Shown: positions 39,860-48,594 of the stretch, piece after piece | Layout: each line of letters begins with the position of its first letter | Position numbering within the stretch: position 1 is the stretch's first letter | Source of the DNA: Minicystis rosea | GTDB taxonomy: Bacteria; Myxococcota_A; Polyangia; Polyangiales; Polyangiaceae | DNA length: 64,000 nt | Assembly (NCBI GenBank): GCA_001931535.1 | Contig: CP016211.1 | Location: 124,001-188,000, forward strand | Direction of reading: 5' to 3' | Program-made: the position numbers and the translations under genes | Notes under the pieces: model-generated | The model's input: the letters and a program-made list of their open reading frames with translations, nothing else | The model's database searches: none | Told to the model about the DNA's origin: nothing

Positions 39860-41623
39860 TTGGGAAAGGTGTTCGAAGCACTCGGTAAGCCATCGGATGA
39901 TATCGAGGAACAACCGCCGACTTCGCGGCGGAGCATCGATGACGTAGGCGCCCCGTCCTCGCGGAGCGCGGCGCCCGTCGCGTTGCAGATGATCGACGAG
40001 CTGCGGATGCTGGGCATCGATACGGTGTTCGGCATCCCGGGCGGCGCGGTGGCACCTCTCTATTCCGCGATGATGCACCGTTCGGACGTTCGTATCGTCA
40101 ACGCGAAACACGAGACGGGGGCCGTGTTTCTCGCGATGGGATATGCAATCGCAACCGGACGGCCGGGCGTCGTGGTCACCACGGCGGGCCCGGGCATCAC
40201 CAATGCTCTCACCGGCTTGGCGTCGGCCTACTACGACAGCGTTCCGATCGTCCACATCGCCGGTGAAGTCTCCACCTCTGCATTCGGTCGCGGCGCCTTA
40301 CAGGAGAGCTCCTCTGCGGGGCTCGACGCCGTCTCTCTGGTTCGTCGCATGACCAAGTTCGCCGCGCAGGTGGCGCGTCCGGACTCCGCGACAGCCGTCC
40401 TCCGCAAAGCGGTGGCAACATCGATGAGCGGCCGGCAAGGGCCGGTGTTCATCTCTCTCCCCATCAACGTCGGATCCGCCCGCGCGGCCAACAATCCCAT
40501 CTCCGGTAACGCCCGCACGTCGTTCGACGTCGACGCTTCGGGCTGCGAGCGCTCCTTCGATCTCCTCGCCAAGGCGCAGAGCCCGCTCATCCTCGCGGGC
40601 GCCGGCGTCCGGGACAAGAAGAGCCGTGATCTCCTGGTCAAGCTGGCCGAGGCCGTGGACGCGCCCGTCGCGGTGAGCCCCAAGGGCAAAGGCGTCTTCC
40701 CCGAAGATCACGAGAACTATCTCGGCGTCTTCGGCTTCGGAGGGCACGAGTCCGTCGTCGATTACCTCACCGGCGGTGTGGACGTGCTCCTCGTCTGCGG
40801 GTCGGGGCTCAACGACTTCTCCACCAATGCATGGTCCCCGCTCCTCAGCGGCACGCAGGCCTTCATTCAAATCGACATCGACGCGGCGCAGCTCGGCAAG
40901 AACTACCCCATCGATCTCGGCCTCGTGGGCCCGGCGGACGCCGTCCTCTCTCGCATGCTCTCGGGTCGGAACCCCCGTCCCGAGCGTCGTCGCACGCGCA
41001 TCGGCACGCGCTATCAGCACAGCCGGAGATCGCCTACCGGCGCGCTGACCACGGCCGAGGTCATGCAAACGATGAACGAAGTCTGCCCGGCAGATTCGGT
41101 GTTCACCGCCGACATGGGCGAGCACCTCAGCATCGCCCTTCATTACCTGAAGGTGCGGCGCGGCGGCGACTTCCTCACCTGCCTCGGCTTCGGGTCCATG
41201 GGCTCGGGCGTCTGCACCGCCATCGGCTATCAAATGGGCGCGCCTCGACAGCGTGTCTATTCGGTCTGTGGTGACGGCTGCTTCCTCATGTTCGGTGCGG
41301 AGCTGGCCACGGCCGTTCATCACAGCATCCCGGTCACGTTCATCATCATCAACGACAGCAAGCTGAATATGTGCGAGCTCGGGATGCGGGATCTGTTCGG
41401 ATCGTCTCCCGACATGTCGACTCCCGTCATCAACTTCGCCGACAGCGCCACCGCCATGGGCGCTACCGGCTACCTCATTCGCACGCGGGAGGAGCTCATT
41501 GCTGCGCTCCGAACGCCGCCCGAAGGCCCCGTCGTCCTCGACGTGCGCATCGACCCCGAAATCCGCCTCATGGGGAGTCAGCGCAACTCGGCCCTTCGTC
41601 AATTCCACGACGGCAATACGTAA
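39860..41623 (+). CDS. thiamine-diphosphate enzyme, acetolactate synthase-like
   Basis: 587 residues of the ALS/pyruvate oxidase superfamily. The cofactor-activating Glu is Glu85 in NAKHETGAVF. PGGAVAPLYSAM and TTAGPGITNALTGLASAYYD match the N-terminal Pyr domain, a central domain follows (~220-350), and the ThDP motif runs from CGDGCFLMFGAEL to IIINDSKLN (~470-500). It differs from housekeeping IlvB in having a ~40-residue polar N-terminus and no adjacent ilvH, so a secondary role is more likely; substrate unknown. The start is uncertain (TTG 39860 or GTG 39869). A 9-bp GGCTCGGGG inverted repeat follows the stop (41640-41680). Confidence 0.85.
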   Translation: MGKVFEALGKPSDDIEEQPPTSRRSIDDVGAPSSRSAAPVALQMIDELRMLGIDTVFGIPGGAVAPLYSAMMHRSDVRIVNAKHETGAVFLAMGYAIATGRPGVVVTTAGPGITNALTGLASAYYDSVPIVHIAGEVSTSAFGRGALQESSSAGLDAVSLVRRMTKFAAQVARPDSATAVLRKAVATSMSGRQGPVFISLPINVGSARAANNPISGNARTSFDVDASGCERSFDLLAKAQSPLILAGAGVRDKKSRDLLVKLAEAVDAPVAVSPKGKGVFPEDHENYLGVFGFGGHESVVDYLTGGVDVLLVCGSGLNDFSTNAWSPLLSGTQAFIQIDIDAAQLGKNYPIDLGLVGPADAVLSRMLSGRNPRPERRRTRIGTRYQHSRRSPTGALTTAEVMQTMNEVCPADSVFTADMGEHLSIALHYLKVRRGGDFLTCLGFGSMGSGVCTAIGYQMGAPRQRVYSVCGDGCFLMFGAELATAVHHSIPVTFIIINDSKLNMCELGMRDLFGSSPDMSTPVINFADSATAMGATGYLIRTREELIAALRTPPEGPVVLDVRIDPEIRLMGSQRNSALRQFHDGNT

Positions 41624-41735
41624 CAGGCGTTCGCGCGTGGGCTCGGGGCAACATGCGTTTCGGCGCGTGGGCCCCGAGCCTCGCTCGATGTGATTTCGAC
41701 GGACATCGACAAGCGATCAAGTGGAGGAACAGCCG

Positions 41736-42560
41736 ATGTTTCCCGATCAGGTCTCTCATACCTCGCTCTTGACGGCCGCCGCGCGCGCCGCCGAGAGCGT
41801 GCGCGCCGAACGTCTCTTCAACGATCCTTTCGCCGCCGCGCTGGCAGGCAGCGGCGGGGAAGCGCTGCTCGCCGAAGTGGGCCCCGAGACGGCGGTGCCG
41901 TCCATCGCCATTCGCACGCGCTTCTACGACGATGTCATTCGCGGCGCCGTCGCTCGTGGCATTCGTCAAATCGTGCTCCTCGGCGCCGGCCTCGACACGC
42001 GGGCCTATCGCATGAGGCTCCCTGCGAGCGTGCGTTGGTTCGAGGTCGATCGCGCGCCCGTGCTCGATCACAAGCGCCGCGTCCTCGAGGGGGCGGAGCC
42101 CACCGTGCGCCTCGGCGACATCCCCGGTGACGCGTGCGCGTCGGCGACGTTCGACGCGCTCCGCACCGCCGGCCTCACCGAAGGCGAGCCCGTGCTCTGG
42201 GTCGTGGAAGGCCTCGTGTGCTTCCTCGGCTCCGACGAGATCGACGCGCTCTTCACCCAGCTCCGCGCCACCTCGGGCCCGGGCAGCGAAGTGCTCTTCG
42301 ATGTGCCGAGCCTCGCGTGCGTGCAGGCGACGGGCGAGTTCTCCCGCGCCGGCGGAGCGCTCTTGAAGCGCGGCCTCCGCTTCGGCACGGACACGCCGCT
42401 CGAGCTCGCAAGGCACCTCGGCATCGCGGCCCGCGTCGTCCACGAAGGCCACCCCGAGGCCCACTACGGAAGGCGGCCGACCCCTCCCGTCCCCGAGTTC
42501 GCGACGGGCACGTGGACCGTCTTCATCGTGCACGGCCCCATCGAGACCACCTCGGCCTGA
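41736..42560 (+). CDS. SAM-dependent methyltransferase, TIGR00027/PPM1-like family
   Basis: 274 residues, class I methyltransferase. The SAM site is IVLLGAGLDTRAYRMRLP (GxGxDTR is the hallmark of this family). FNDPFAAALAG and VLWVVEGLVCFL are further family motifs. Related enzymes in actinobacteria and myxobacteria often O-methylate lipids or polyketides or carboxyl groups. ATG 41736 follows GGAGGA by 7 bases, which favours it over GTG 41721. It lies 112 bp after the thiamine enzyme on the same strand; the two form a module between the palindromic elements. Confidence 0.88.
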   Translation: MFPDQVSHTSLLTAAARAAESVRAERLFNDPFAAALAGSGGEALLAEVGPETAVPSIAIRTRFYDDVIRGAVARGIRQIVLLGAGLDTRAYRMRLPASVRWFEVDRAPVLDHKRRVLEGAEPTVRLGDIPGDACASATFDALRTAGLTEGEPVLWVVEGLVCFLGSDEIDALFTQLRATSGPGSEVLFDVPSLACVQATGEFSRAGGALLKRGLRFGTDTPLELARHLGIAARVVHEGHPEAHYGRRPTPPVPEFATGTWTVFIVHGPIETTSA

Positions 42561-42683
42561 TGGAGATCGCGCGCGCACGTCGACTCGTCTCCTGCCTGCG
42601 CAGGAGCATGAGCGCGTGCTGTGTCGCGGAGCTCCCCGCCGCCCGTGCGTTCGGTGGCCACGCACGGGCCGGCGGATCAGGGG

Positions 42684-42904
42684 CCGCAAGTGGCCCCATC
42701 GTGATCAGAGGTTTGGGGCCGCTTGCGGCCCCATCGTGACAGGGCCGGCTTGTCCGGCCCGGGGTATGGGGCCGCTCGCGGCCCCATCGTGACAGGGCCG
42801 GCTTGTCCGGCCCGGGGTATGGGGCCGCTTGCGGCCCCATCGTGACAGGGCCGGCTTGTCCGGCCCGGGGTATGGGGCCGCTCGCGGCCCCATCGTGATC
42901 AGCA
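42684..42904 (+). repeat. 53-bp palindromic tandem repeat, three units plus flanking partials
   Basis: Units begin at 42725, 42778 and 42831 and a fourth is cut at ~42904; a partial lies before at 42684-42724. Each unit holds two palindromes, gggccggcttgtccggccc and ggggccgc(t/c)(t/c)gcggcccc, so a transcript would fold into a chain of hairpins. It starts ~125 bp past the methyltransferase stop. A single reverse copy of the second palindrome lies at 52575-52612. Confidence 0.9.
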
Positions 42905-42930
42905 CTCACGGCGGGTTGGTCTGGCAGCCT

Positions 42931-43060
42931 GCTAAGGCGTGTCTGCAAACCGTCGCGAGGACCTTGGAGCGAAGAGAGCTAGCAAGGAATACGGCCGTAT
43001 TTCGAGCGAGCTCGGCCTACGCTTCGAGGTGCTCCGCAGGTTTGCAGACATGTCCTAGGC
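42931..43060 (+). repeat. MITE-like ~130-bp palindromic element, copy 2
   Basis: Ends match as inverted repeats: gctaaggcgtgtctgcaaac at the left and gtttgcagacatgtcctagg at the right share a 12-base exact stem (tgtctgcaaacc). The core contains the perfect palindrome aatacggccgtatt. It is in the same orientation as copy 1 (39564-39692). Its right end supplies the last codon and stop of the gene at 43055-43498. Confidence 0.7.
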
Positions 43061-43498
43061 AGCGACGATGCTGCGGAGACCATCGTATCCAAGACGCTTG
43101 CGCAGGAGCTGGATCTCGTGCTTCACGAGCATCAGCTCCGTCTCGCGAACCTGAAGGTGCCGGAGGGCGCTGTCCACGTCCTCGGGCGTGAAGCCCTTCA
43201 TGTCCGCGTTGAACCAACTGAGCGCCGTGATGACACCTCGAACGAAGGGGTTCGCGGTGACGACGGCCGCGCGACTCTGTCGGCCGTTCAGGTAGTCGTT
43301 CACCAGCTTCCGTTGTGCGCCGCTGGGTGCGCCGCCGTCGGTGAAGGCGATGCTCTTTAACCGGGATGGATCATGCTTGCGGAGCTCTCTGAAATAGGGC
43401 TCCCACTCTGCGTCGGTGGGTGACTTCGCGGTGTGGACCAGGATCATCAGGCCCCCACCGGCGACCCCTTCGAGAAATGTGAATGCCATGTTGTTCAT
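43055..43498 (-). CDS. hypothetical protein, possibly SpoIIAA/STAS-like
   Basis: 147 residues from ATG 43498, which has GGGGAGG upstream. Alternating strands and helices (LMILVHTAKSPTDAEWEPYF, LKSIAFTDGGAPSGAQRKLV, AAVVTANPFVRGVITALSWF) suggest a small alpha/beta fold like SpoIIAA/STAS proteins, without certainty. No signal. Its stop lies inside the end of the palindromic element, so the gene may have been trimmed by an insertion. Function unknown. Confidence 0.7.
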   Translation of the reverse strand: MNNMAFTFLEGVAGGGLMILVHTAKSPTDAEWEPYFRELRKHDPSRLKSIAFTDGGAPSGAQRKLVNDYLNGRQSRAAVVTANPFVRGVITALSWFNADMKGFTPEDVDSALRHLQVRETELMLVKHEIQLLRKRLGYDGLRSIVAA

Positions 43499-43892
43499 CG
43501 CCACCTCCCCGGATGGGAATGCGTACCGACGGTAACAGATTCGTTCCCGTCGCGGAAGCGCAGCTTCGACGGAACTGCATGCCACAAACCTGCGCAGATG
43601 TGGTCCTTTTGTCGACCGGTGCCTCCATGTGAGGCTCGCCGGCCGCTGACCAATCGTTCCGATACGTCAGCAGGTTGGGCGGCTCGACGACCGCTCCGGC
43701 AGCATGGATGAAGAGGAGGGGAGAAGAGAACGCGTCGAGGCGCGGTTGCCGCTGCGCCTCGACGCGTATCGACCGGAGACCGGTCAGTAGGATGGAGAGG
43801 GTTACCCCGCGCCGCACGTCGTCGGATCGTCGAGGGGACCTCGATCGATCTTCGTTACCGTGCGGCGCTGGGCGCGTGTTCGGGGCACGCCG
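43499..43892. other. 394-bp gap holding a strong hairpin
   Basis: No gene is visible between the start of the 147-residue protein and the stop of the hydrolase, both minus strand. The main feature is the hairpin at 43731-43766. A promoter for the 147-residue gene should lie at 43500-43650. Confidence 0.5.
43713..43766 (-). terminator. probable intrinsic terminator of the hydrolase gene
   Basis: CGCGTCGAGGCGC and GCGCCTCGACGCG form a perfect 13-bp stem with a 10-base loop. On the minus strand it is followed by a pyrimidine tract (TTCTCTTCTCCCC), and it lies ~125 bases past the hydrolase stop. This is the most terminator-like structure in the window. Confidence 0.65.
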
Positions 43893-44894
43893 TCAGTGCC
43901 ACCAGCAGTTGCCGTCGTCGACCTTGTCGTCGATCCACTTCTCGATCTGGCTCCAGCCGAGCTCGTGGGTCTCGTGCAGGTTGAAGGCATGGCCCACGTA
44001 CGGCAGGCTCTTCACCGTGACGCTCTCGGCCGACGGGTAGTACGAGGCTTCGTTCGCGGCGAGGCTGCCGGGAGCGGTGACGTCGTACTGACCGAGCTGG
44101 ATGAACACCGGCTCCGTGATGAGATCGGATCCGAGCAGGACCGGATCCGACGAGAGCTGGAGCCCCGAGACGAAGTGACTCAAGGGGACTTCCGTCGCCA
44201 TGTGGCTGTTGTCGTAGGTGACCATGGCCGGGTCGGCGACGGTCGGGTGATAGAAGAGGTTGGACCGGAGCGAGGCGGGGAACGAGACATAGGGCGACTG
44301 GAGCAGCCCGCCGAGCACCTCCGGACCGACCGGTGCGGGATGAGGCGTGAGGGCCATGCCGGTCAGCACCAGCCCGTCCGCGTCACCGTAGATCGCCTCG
44401 GAAGCAACCGCCGTGATGCTGCCGAGTGAATGACCCACGAGGACGATCGTTTGGAATCGCTCGTGGATCGGGTTGTGGACCGTCCGCAAGGAGGCCATCA
44501 CCTGATGGAGCGACTCCGCCGCCTCTTCGACGGTGAAGAACATCCCATCCGGTTGATCACTATCGCCCGTGCCGAGCTGATCGAGGGCCAAGACGTCGTA
44601 CCCCTCCTCGACCATGTGGCGAGCATAGGAGTAGGAGCGTCCGTGAATCTTGGGCGCGTCCCAGTAGCGGTGATCGTAGGTCGCTCCGTGAACGAGGACC
44701 TGAAGCGTGCGCCGGCCGAAGCCGGGGCTGTCATAGTAGTGTCCCGCGACTCGATACGTGTTGCCGTCCGAGAGGACGACCGGGAAAGTGACTGTCTTCT
44801 CCTGCACGATGCAAGCGCGGGCAGGCGTTGCCGTCAGGGAAACCGCGGCGAGAACGAGGGCAGAGCTAACGATGCTGAGCAAGGTCCGATTCAT
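43893..44894 (-). CDS. secreted alpha/beta hydrolase
   Basis: 333 residues. A Sec signal (LLSIVSSALVLAAVSLTATPARA) ends at ARA-C. The hydrolase fold shows LVHGATYDHRYW (oxyanion-hole HG), nucleophile Ser in LVGHSLGSI, acid Asp in LGQYDVTAPG and His in YVGHAFNLH, a complete triad. It is closest to general lipase/esterase or haloperoxidase-like hydrolases; substrate unknown. ATG 44894 has GGAG upstream. It is monocistronic, with a hairpin downstream. Confidence 0.9.
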   Translation of the reverse strand: MNRTLLSIVSSALVLAAVSLTATPARACIVQEKTVTFPVVLSDGNTYRVAGHYYDSPGFGRRTLQVLVHGATYDHRYWDAPKIHGRSYSYARHMVEEGYDVLALDQLGTGDSDQPDGMFFTVEEAAESLHQVMASLRTVHNPIHERFQTIVLVGHSLGSITAVASEAIYGDADGLVLTGMALTPHPAPVGPEVLGGLLQSPYVSFPASLRSNLFYHPTVADPAMVTYDNSHMATEVPLSHFVSGLQLSSDPVLLGSDLITEPVFIQLGQYDVTAPGSLAANEASYYPSAESVTVKSLPYVGHAFNLHETHELGWSQIEKWIDDKVDDGNCWWH

Positions 44895-45998
44895 GTGTTT
44901 CTCCGGGACTCGCAGCGCGTGGCTGCGTGAGCGCCTGCCGAGCACGTGTCTCGGCGGCGAATGGACTGCTGCTCGAGGCGCGCACGAATGCCGAAGCTCA
45001 CCCGCGTGAATGATTCACTCGGGAGAGCGCGACCCCATACGCGCGATATCCAATGACCGAGGCCGTCGACGCCAGCTTCGCTGGTGTCGCTTCCCAAGCC
45101 CGATCAGATGTACGCAGGATCGAGCGCCGTTCTTTCACTCGATGTCTGCCGGAAGAACGCTTTGTGAAGAATTACGCCGCCTGCCCCCAAACCACACGGT
45201 TCGTATCCATCGCTCGGATGATCGGGGGCATTCGCCCACTCCCATCCTCGCGCTGCACTTCGCGCGCGTAGCCTCATCCAGGCTGTTTCGATCCCACTCG
45301 GCGTCCAGCAAGCTGCTTTTTGTCCCGAGCCCAAAGGCGTGCTCCCGCGGAGCCCATGAAGGGTCCTTGGTCGCTCTCCTCCGGCTTCGGAGCACCGGCG
45401 ATGTCGTTCAGCAGCCCGCTAAGCATCCTGGGCGCGTTGCGTCGTCACCCAACGGCGCCCTTTGCGACATCTAGGGCCGATGGTCTCCCCGTGGCGGGCG
45501 CGCCCAAGAGGGCGCCGTCCTCGACCACGCAGCGTTCGCCGCTGGATCCGTCATGTGTCGTGCCGCCGAAAAAGCTGGCTTCATGTTGTCTCCCCGCGCC
45601 GCGAGGCGCGACGTTCGTTGGTGCGAGTGACGTTCACCCATTACGAGCTGTCACTCATCCCGACGATTAATCATCCAATGCAGACGAACGGCTAGCAAGC
45701 GAATCTTGGAGAGTCTGACAAAATCTTGGTCGGGGACACCAATGCCGACTTTGCCCGACTTTGCTCGGCCATTTCCCATTCTCTGCGCTGATCTGGACGG
45801 AACGCGGCGGAGGGTGGCAGTGGTCGAGTGTGCGCAGATGATGGCCGAGTGAGCGCGTCAGGACGCTTCCTGTCGGGTGCTCTCCCGAGTTACCGCGCCA
45901 CCGCGCCCCGTGCGCAATAGGGCCATTGCAATGGCAGCGCGCGCCGCGTGTGGTGGATTACCAATGTGGATCGTTATGGTGAGCGCGCGGTCGCGGCT
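44895..45998. other. 1.1-kb region without convincing gene
   Basis: The largest gene-free stretch in the window. It is lower in G+C, especially 45640-45780 (gacgattaatcatccaatgc). Several open frames of 76-154 codons overlap on both strands, but none has coding bias, a ribosome site or a recognisable domain. It may be decayed sequence or an unrecognised non-coding locus. It includes the promoter of the hydrolase at its left end. Confidence 0.5.
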
Positions 45999-46556
45999 TC
46001 AGTTCGAGGTTTTGTCGAACAGCGCCTTCTCGCGATCCTCACGGCGCATCACGGGCCGCGCTGGGATGCCGACGACGGTGGTGTGCGGAGGGACGTCGTG
46101 CACGACCACGGCGTTGGCGCCGATGCGCGCGCCGTCACCGATGCGCACGGAGCCCACGATTTTGGCGCCGGCGCCGATGAACACGTCGTCGCCGAGGATT
46201 GGGCTCTGCCGGCGCTCGGCGCCGATCGTCACTTGATGCTCGAGGTGCAGGTTCCTGCCTGCCTTGACGCGTCCGTTGATGACGATGCCCTGCGAATGGA
46301 TGATCACGAGGCCGTCACCGAGCTCGGCGCCGCGGCCGATGATGCAGGATCCGACGATGGTGTTGAGCTTGTTGAACACCATCTCCAGCGGCGCGAGCCC
46401 GTGCTCGCCCGCGGCCTGCATGAGCCGATAGAGGATCATCGACGCGGTGCCGTCCGTCGCCAGCACCTTGAGCATCGCCTGTGGAGAGGTGCTCTCGTAG
46501 CACCACTCCGCCTTCTTCTCGAGGTCGTGCCTGATCGCGTAGAGAAGCTTCCACAT
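45999..46556 (-). CDS. serine acetyltransferase-like hexapeptide acyltransferase
   Basis: 185 residues. A short helical N-terminus precedes a left-handed beta-helix with hexapeptide repeats (IVGSCIIGRGAELGDGLVII, VKAGRNLHLEHQVTIGA, ILGDDVFIGAGAKIVGSVRI). Catalytic His candidates are in IIHSQGI and HLEHQV. It is smaller than CysE (~270) and resembles colanic-acid/serine O-acetyltransferases acting on sugars or amino acids. Last gene of a thioesterase-glycosyltransferase-acyltransferase operon, 52 bases after the glycosyltransferase, so a sugar acceptor is plausible. Confidence 0.85.
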   Translation of the reverse strand: MWKLLYAIRHDLEKKAEWCYESTSPQAMLKVLATDGTASMILYRLMQAAGEHGLAPLEMVFNKLNTIVGSCIIGRGAELGDGLVIIHSQGIVINGRVKAGRNLHLEHQVTIGAERRQSPILGDDVFIGAGAKIVGSVRIGDGARIGANAVVVHDVPPHTTVVGIPARPVMRREDREKALFDKTSN

Positions 46557-46608
46557 GGCGGACCATCTTCGCACGTCGCCCGCATGGAGGCCGTCAGGCG
46601 GCGCGTGA

Positions 46609-47718
46609 TCACCACGTGACCTTCTGCGTCCCTGCTGCCCAACGAAAGAGGCCGTTCACGGCGGCGCCGTTGAGCACGACGAAGGTGCGCGCCAGCGTCC
46701 CGAGCTTGCCGGCGCGCGGGCCCGCGAGCGCCGCGAGATAGAACAACGCTTGGCCGCCGGCGACGATCGCGAAGAACGGACGCCATGGAAGCGGCCCCGT
46801 GAGCGCGCCCGCGATGCTCGACACCGCGAGGCCGCCGAGGGCCCACGGGCACGCGAGGCGGAGGATCTTGTGCGACACGACCTCGAGCCACACGGGGTTC
46901 CGCCGCGGGTCGAGGAGGCCGGGGAGCAGCGCGAAGAGCTGGTAGTTGCCCGCGAGCGTGCGGACCTTGCGGCCATACTCGCGCTCGTCGCCGAAGGCGT
47001 CGTCGAAGCACTCGGCGTCCTCGGCGAACACGATGGTGCGATCGTCGAGCACGTGCCGCATCGGGACCCACATGTCATCGAGGATGAGGCCACCCGGGAG
47101 ATTGCTCATGTCGGCGCGACGAATGACGTAGAGCGGGCCGGTGACCCCCACCATGCCGCGAAAATGGCCTTCCTGACGGCGGATCCAGTTCTCGTAGATC
47201 CAGTATGCGCCGGCGCCGGTGGCGCCTTCGAGCACGAGGTTGCCGGAGACGCACGCGACCTTGGGATCGGCGAGCTTCGACACCAGCGCGCGCAGCGCCC
47301 CGGGCGCGACGCGCTGGCGCACGTCCGTCATGAGCAGGACCTCGCCCGTGGCCATCTCGAGCATGCGGTTCACGCCCTCGGGCTTGCCTTTGCGATCGTG
47401 CGCGACGATGAGCCGAATGCGCGGGTCGGCGGCGGCGAGCGCGCGCGCGACGTCGTTCGTGTCGTCGGTCGCGCCGTCGCAATAGACGAGGATCTCGAGC
47501 TTGTCGGCGGGGTAATCGAGGGCTTGGAGGCTCGCGATCTTGGCGCGCAGATACGAGGCCGCGTTGTAGACGGGGATCATCGCCGTCACCGTGGGCGTCC
47601 AGCTCGGATCCTCGACGAGCTTCTGCGGCGCGACGTGCGCGAGCGCGCCGATGAGCGCGGGATAGCCCGCGTACGTGTAGCCGAGGGTGGCGAGGCAGGT
47701 CGCGGCGCCGAGAAGCAC
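46609..47718 (-). CDS. membrane glycosyltransferase family 2
   Basis: 369 residues, GTG start. One N-terminal helix, then a GT2/CESA-like catalytic domain: TVTAMIPVYNAASYLRAKIA, nucleotide-binding Asp in VYCDGATDDT, the DxD-equivalent LMTDVRQRV, and the acceptor motif GLILDDMWVPMR. Two or three C-terminal membrane helices (ILRLACPWALGGLAV, WRPFFAIVAGGQALFYLA) anchor it. It is likely to move sugar from NDP-sugar onto a lipid or growing glycan at the inner membrane. It lies between a type II thioesterase and a hexapeptide acyltransferase. Confidence 0.88.
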   Translation of the reverse strand: MLLGAATCLATLGYTYAGYPALIGALAHVAPQKLVEDPSWTPTVTAMIPVYNAASYLRAKIASLQALDYPADKLEILVYCDGATDDTNDVARALAAADPRIRLIVAHDRKGKPEGVNRMLEMATGEVLLMTDVRQRVAPGALRALVSKLADPKVACVSGNLVLEGATGAGAYWIYENWIRRQEGHFRGMVGVTGPLYVIRRADMSNLPGGLILDDMWVPMRHVLDDRTIVFAEDAECFDDAFGDEREYGRKVRTLAGNYQLFALLPGLLDPRRNPVWLEVVSHKILRLACPWALGGLAVSSIAGALTGPLPWRPFFAIVAGGQALFYLAALAGPRAGKLGTLARTFVVLNGAAVNGLFRWAAGTQKVTW

Positions 47719-47751
47719 GAAGGCCCACCGTCCCAGAGCGGACGGTGATCG

Positions 47752-48513
47752 TCAAACGCGGGGCGCTGATCCGAGAGCGGCCAATGTTCGCGCGACGGCG
47801 GCGAGCACGGGCGCGCGCGCCTCGCCTTGGATGTAGAAATGATCCCCGGGAAACAGCGCGATCGTGAAGCCCCGGGTGGTGTGCTCGCGCCACGCTTCCA
47901 AGTCAGCGCGCGTTGCTTTCGTGTCGGACGATGCGCCGAATGCCGTGAACGGCAGGTCGAGCGGCGGCTCGGTCGCGTGGACGTACGTCTCGGTGAGGGC
48001 CGCGTCGGCGCGGAAGACGGGGAGGATCATCTCCATCAGCTCGCGGTGCGCGAGGATCTCTTCACGCATGCCGCCGAGCGCGCGCAGGTGATCGATGAGC
48101 GCGTCGTCGGAGAGAGCGTGGGACGCGTCGTCGTCGGGGATGTGCGGCGCGGGGCACGCGGAGGCGAAGAGATGCGCGGGCAGGGGAGCGCCGCGACGAC
48201 GCAGCGTGCGCGCGAGCTCGAACGCGAGGACGGCGCCCATGCTGTGACCGAAGAACGCGAACGGCGGCACGAGGTGAGGCGCGAGGCCGTCGGCGAGGAG
48301 AGGAATGAGCTTCGCGAGAGAGGCGATGGGTGTTTCGCGTAGTCGATTCTCGCGGCCGGGGAGCTGCACGGCGCAGACTTCGATGGATGCGGGGAGCGCT
48401 TCTTGAAAGCCGCGGTACGCGGTCGCGCCGCCGCCTGCGTGGGGAAAGCAGAAGAGCCGCGCCTTCGCATCGGCGCGCGGCCTTCGATACGGGAGCCAAG
48501 GATCCGGGCCCAT
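47752..48513 (-). CDS. type II thioesterase (GrsT/RifR-like)
   Basis: 253 residues, alpha/beta hydrolase of the external thioesterase family that clears stalled acyl groups from NRPS/PKS carrier proteins. LFCFPHAGGGATAYRGF is the family opening. The triad is Ser in FFGHSMGAVLAFEL, Asp in FTAFGASSDTKATR and His in LFPGDHFYI. No PKS, NRPS or carrier gene is in the window. It starts a three-gene operon 33 bases upstream of the glycosyltransferase. Confidence 0.9.
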   Translation of the reverse strand: MGPDPWLPYRRPRADAKARLFCFPHAGGGATAYRGFQEALPASIEVCAVQLPGRENRLRETPIASLAKLIPLLADGLAPHLVPPFAFFGHSMGAVLAFELARTLRRRGAPLPAHLFASACPAPHIPDDDASHALSDDALIDHLRALGGMREEILAHRELMEMILPVFRADAALTETYVHATEPPLDLPFTAFGASSDTKATRADLEAWREHTTRGFTIALFPGDHFYIQGEARAPVLAAVARTLAALGSAPRV

Positions 48514-48594
48514 GGAGCAACAGTACCGCGGACCTGCACGAGAGACCTCTCGGCTGGCCGCGGTACCGTTGCGCGCGGGGAGCGCGGGCGCGGA

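Noticed and set aside
42684..42904. CRISPR array
   Set aside because: The units repeat as whole 53-bp blocks with no unique spacers, and no cas gene is present.
44895..45998. Small genes of 76-154 codons in several frames
   Set aside because: They overlap on both strands, lack codon bias and ribosome sites, and match nothing I recognise.
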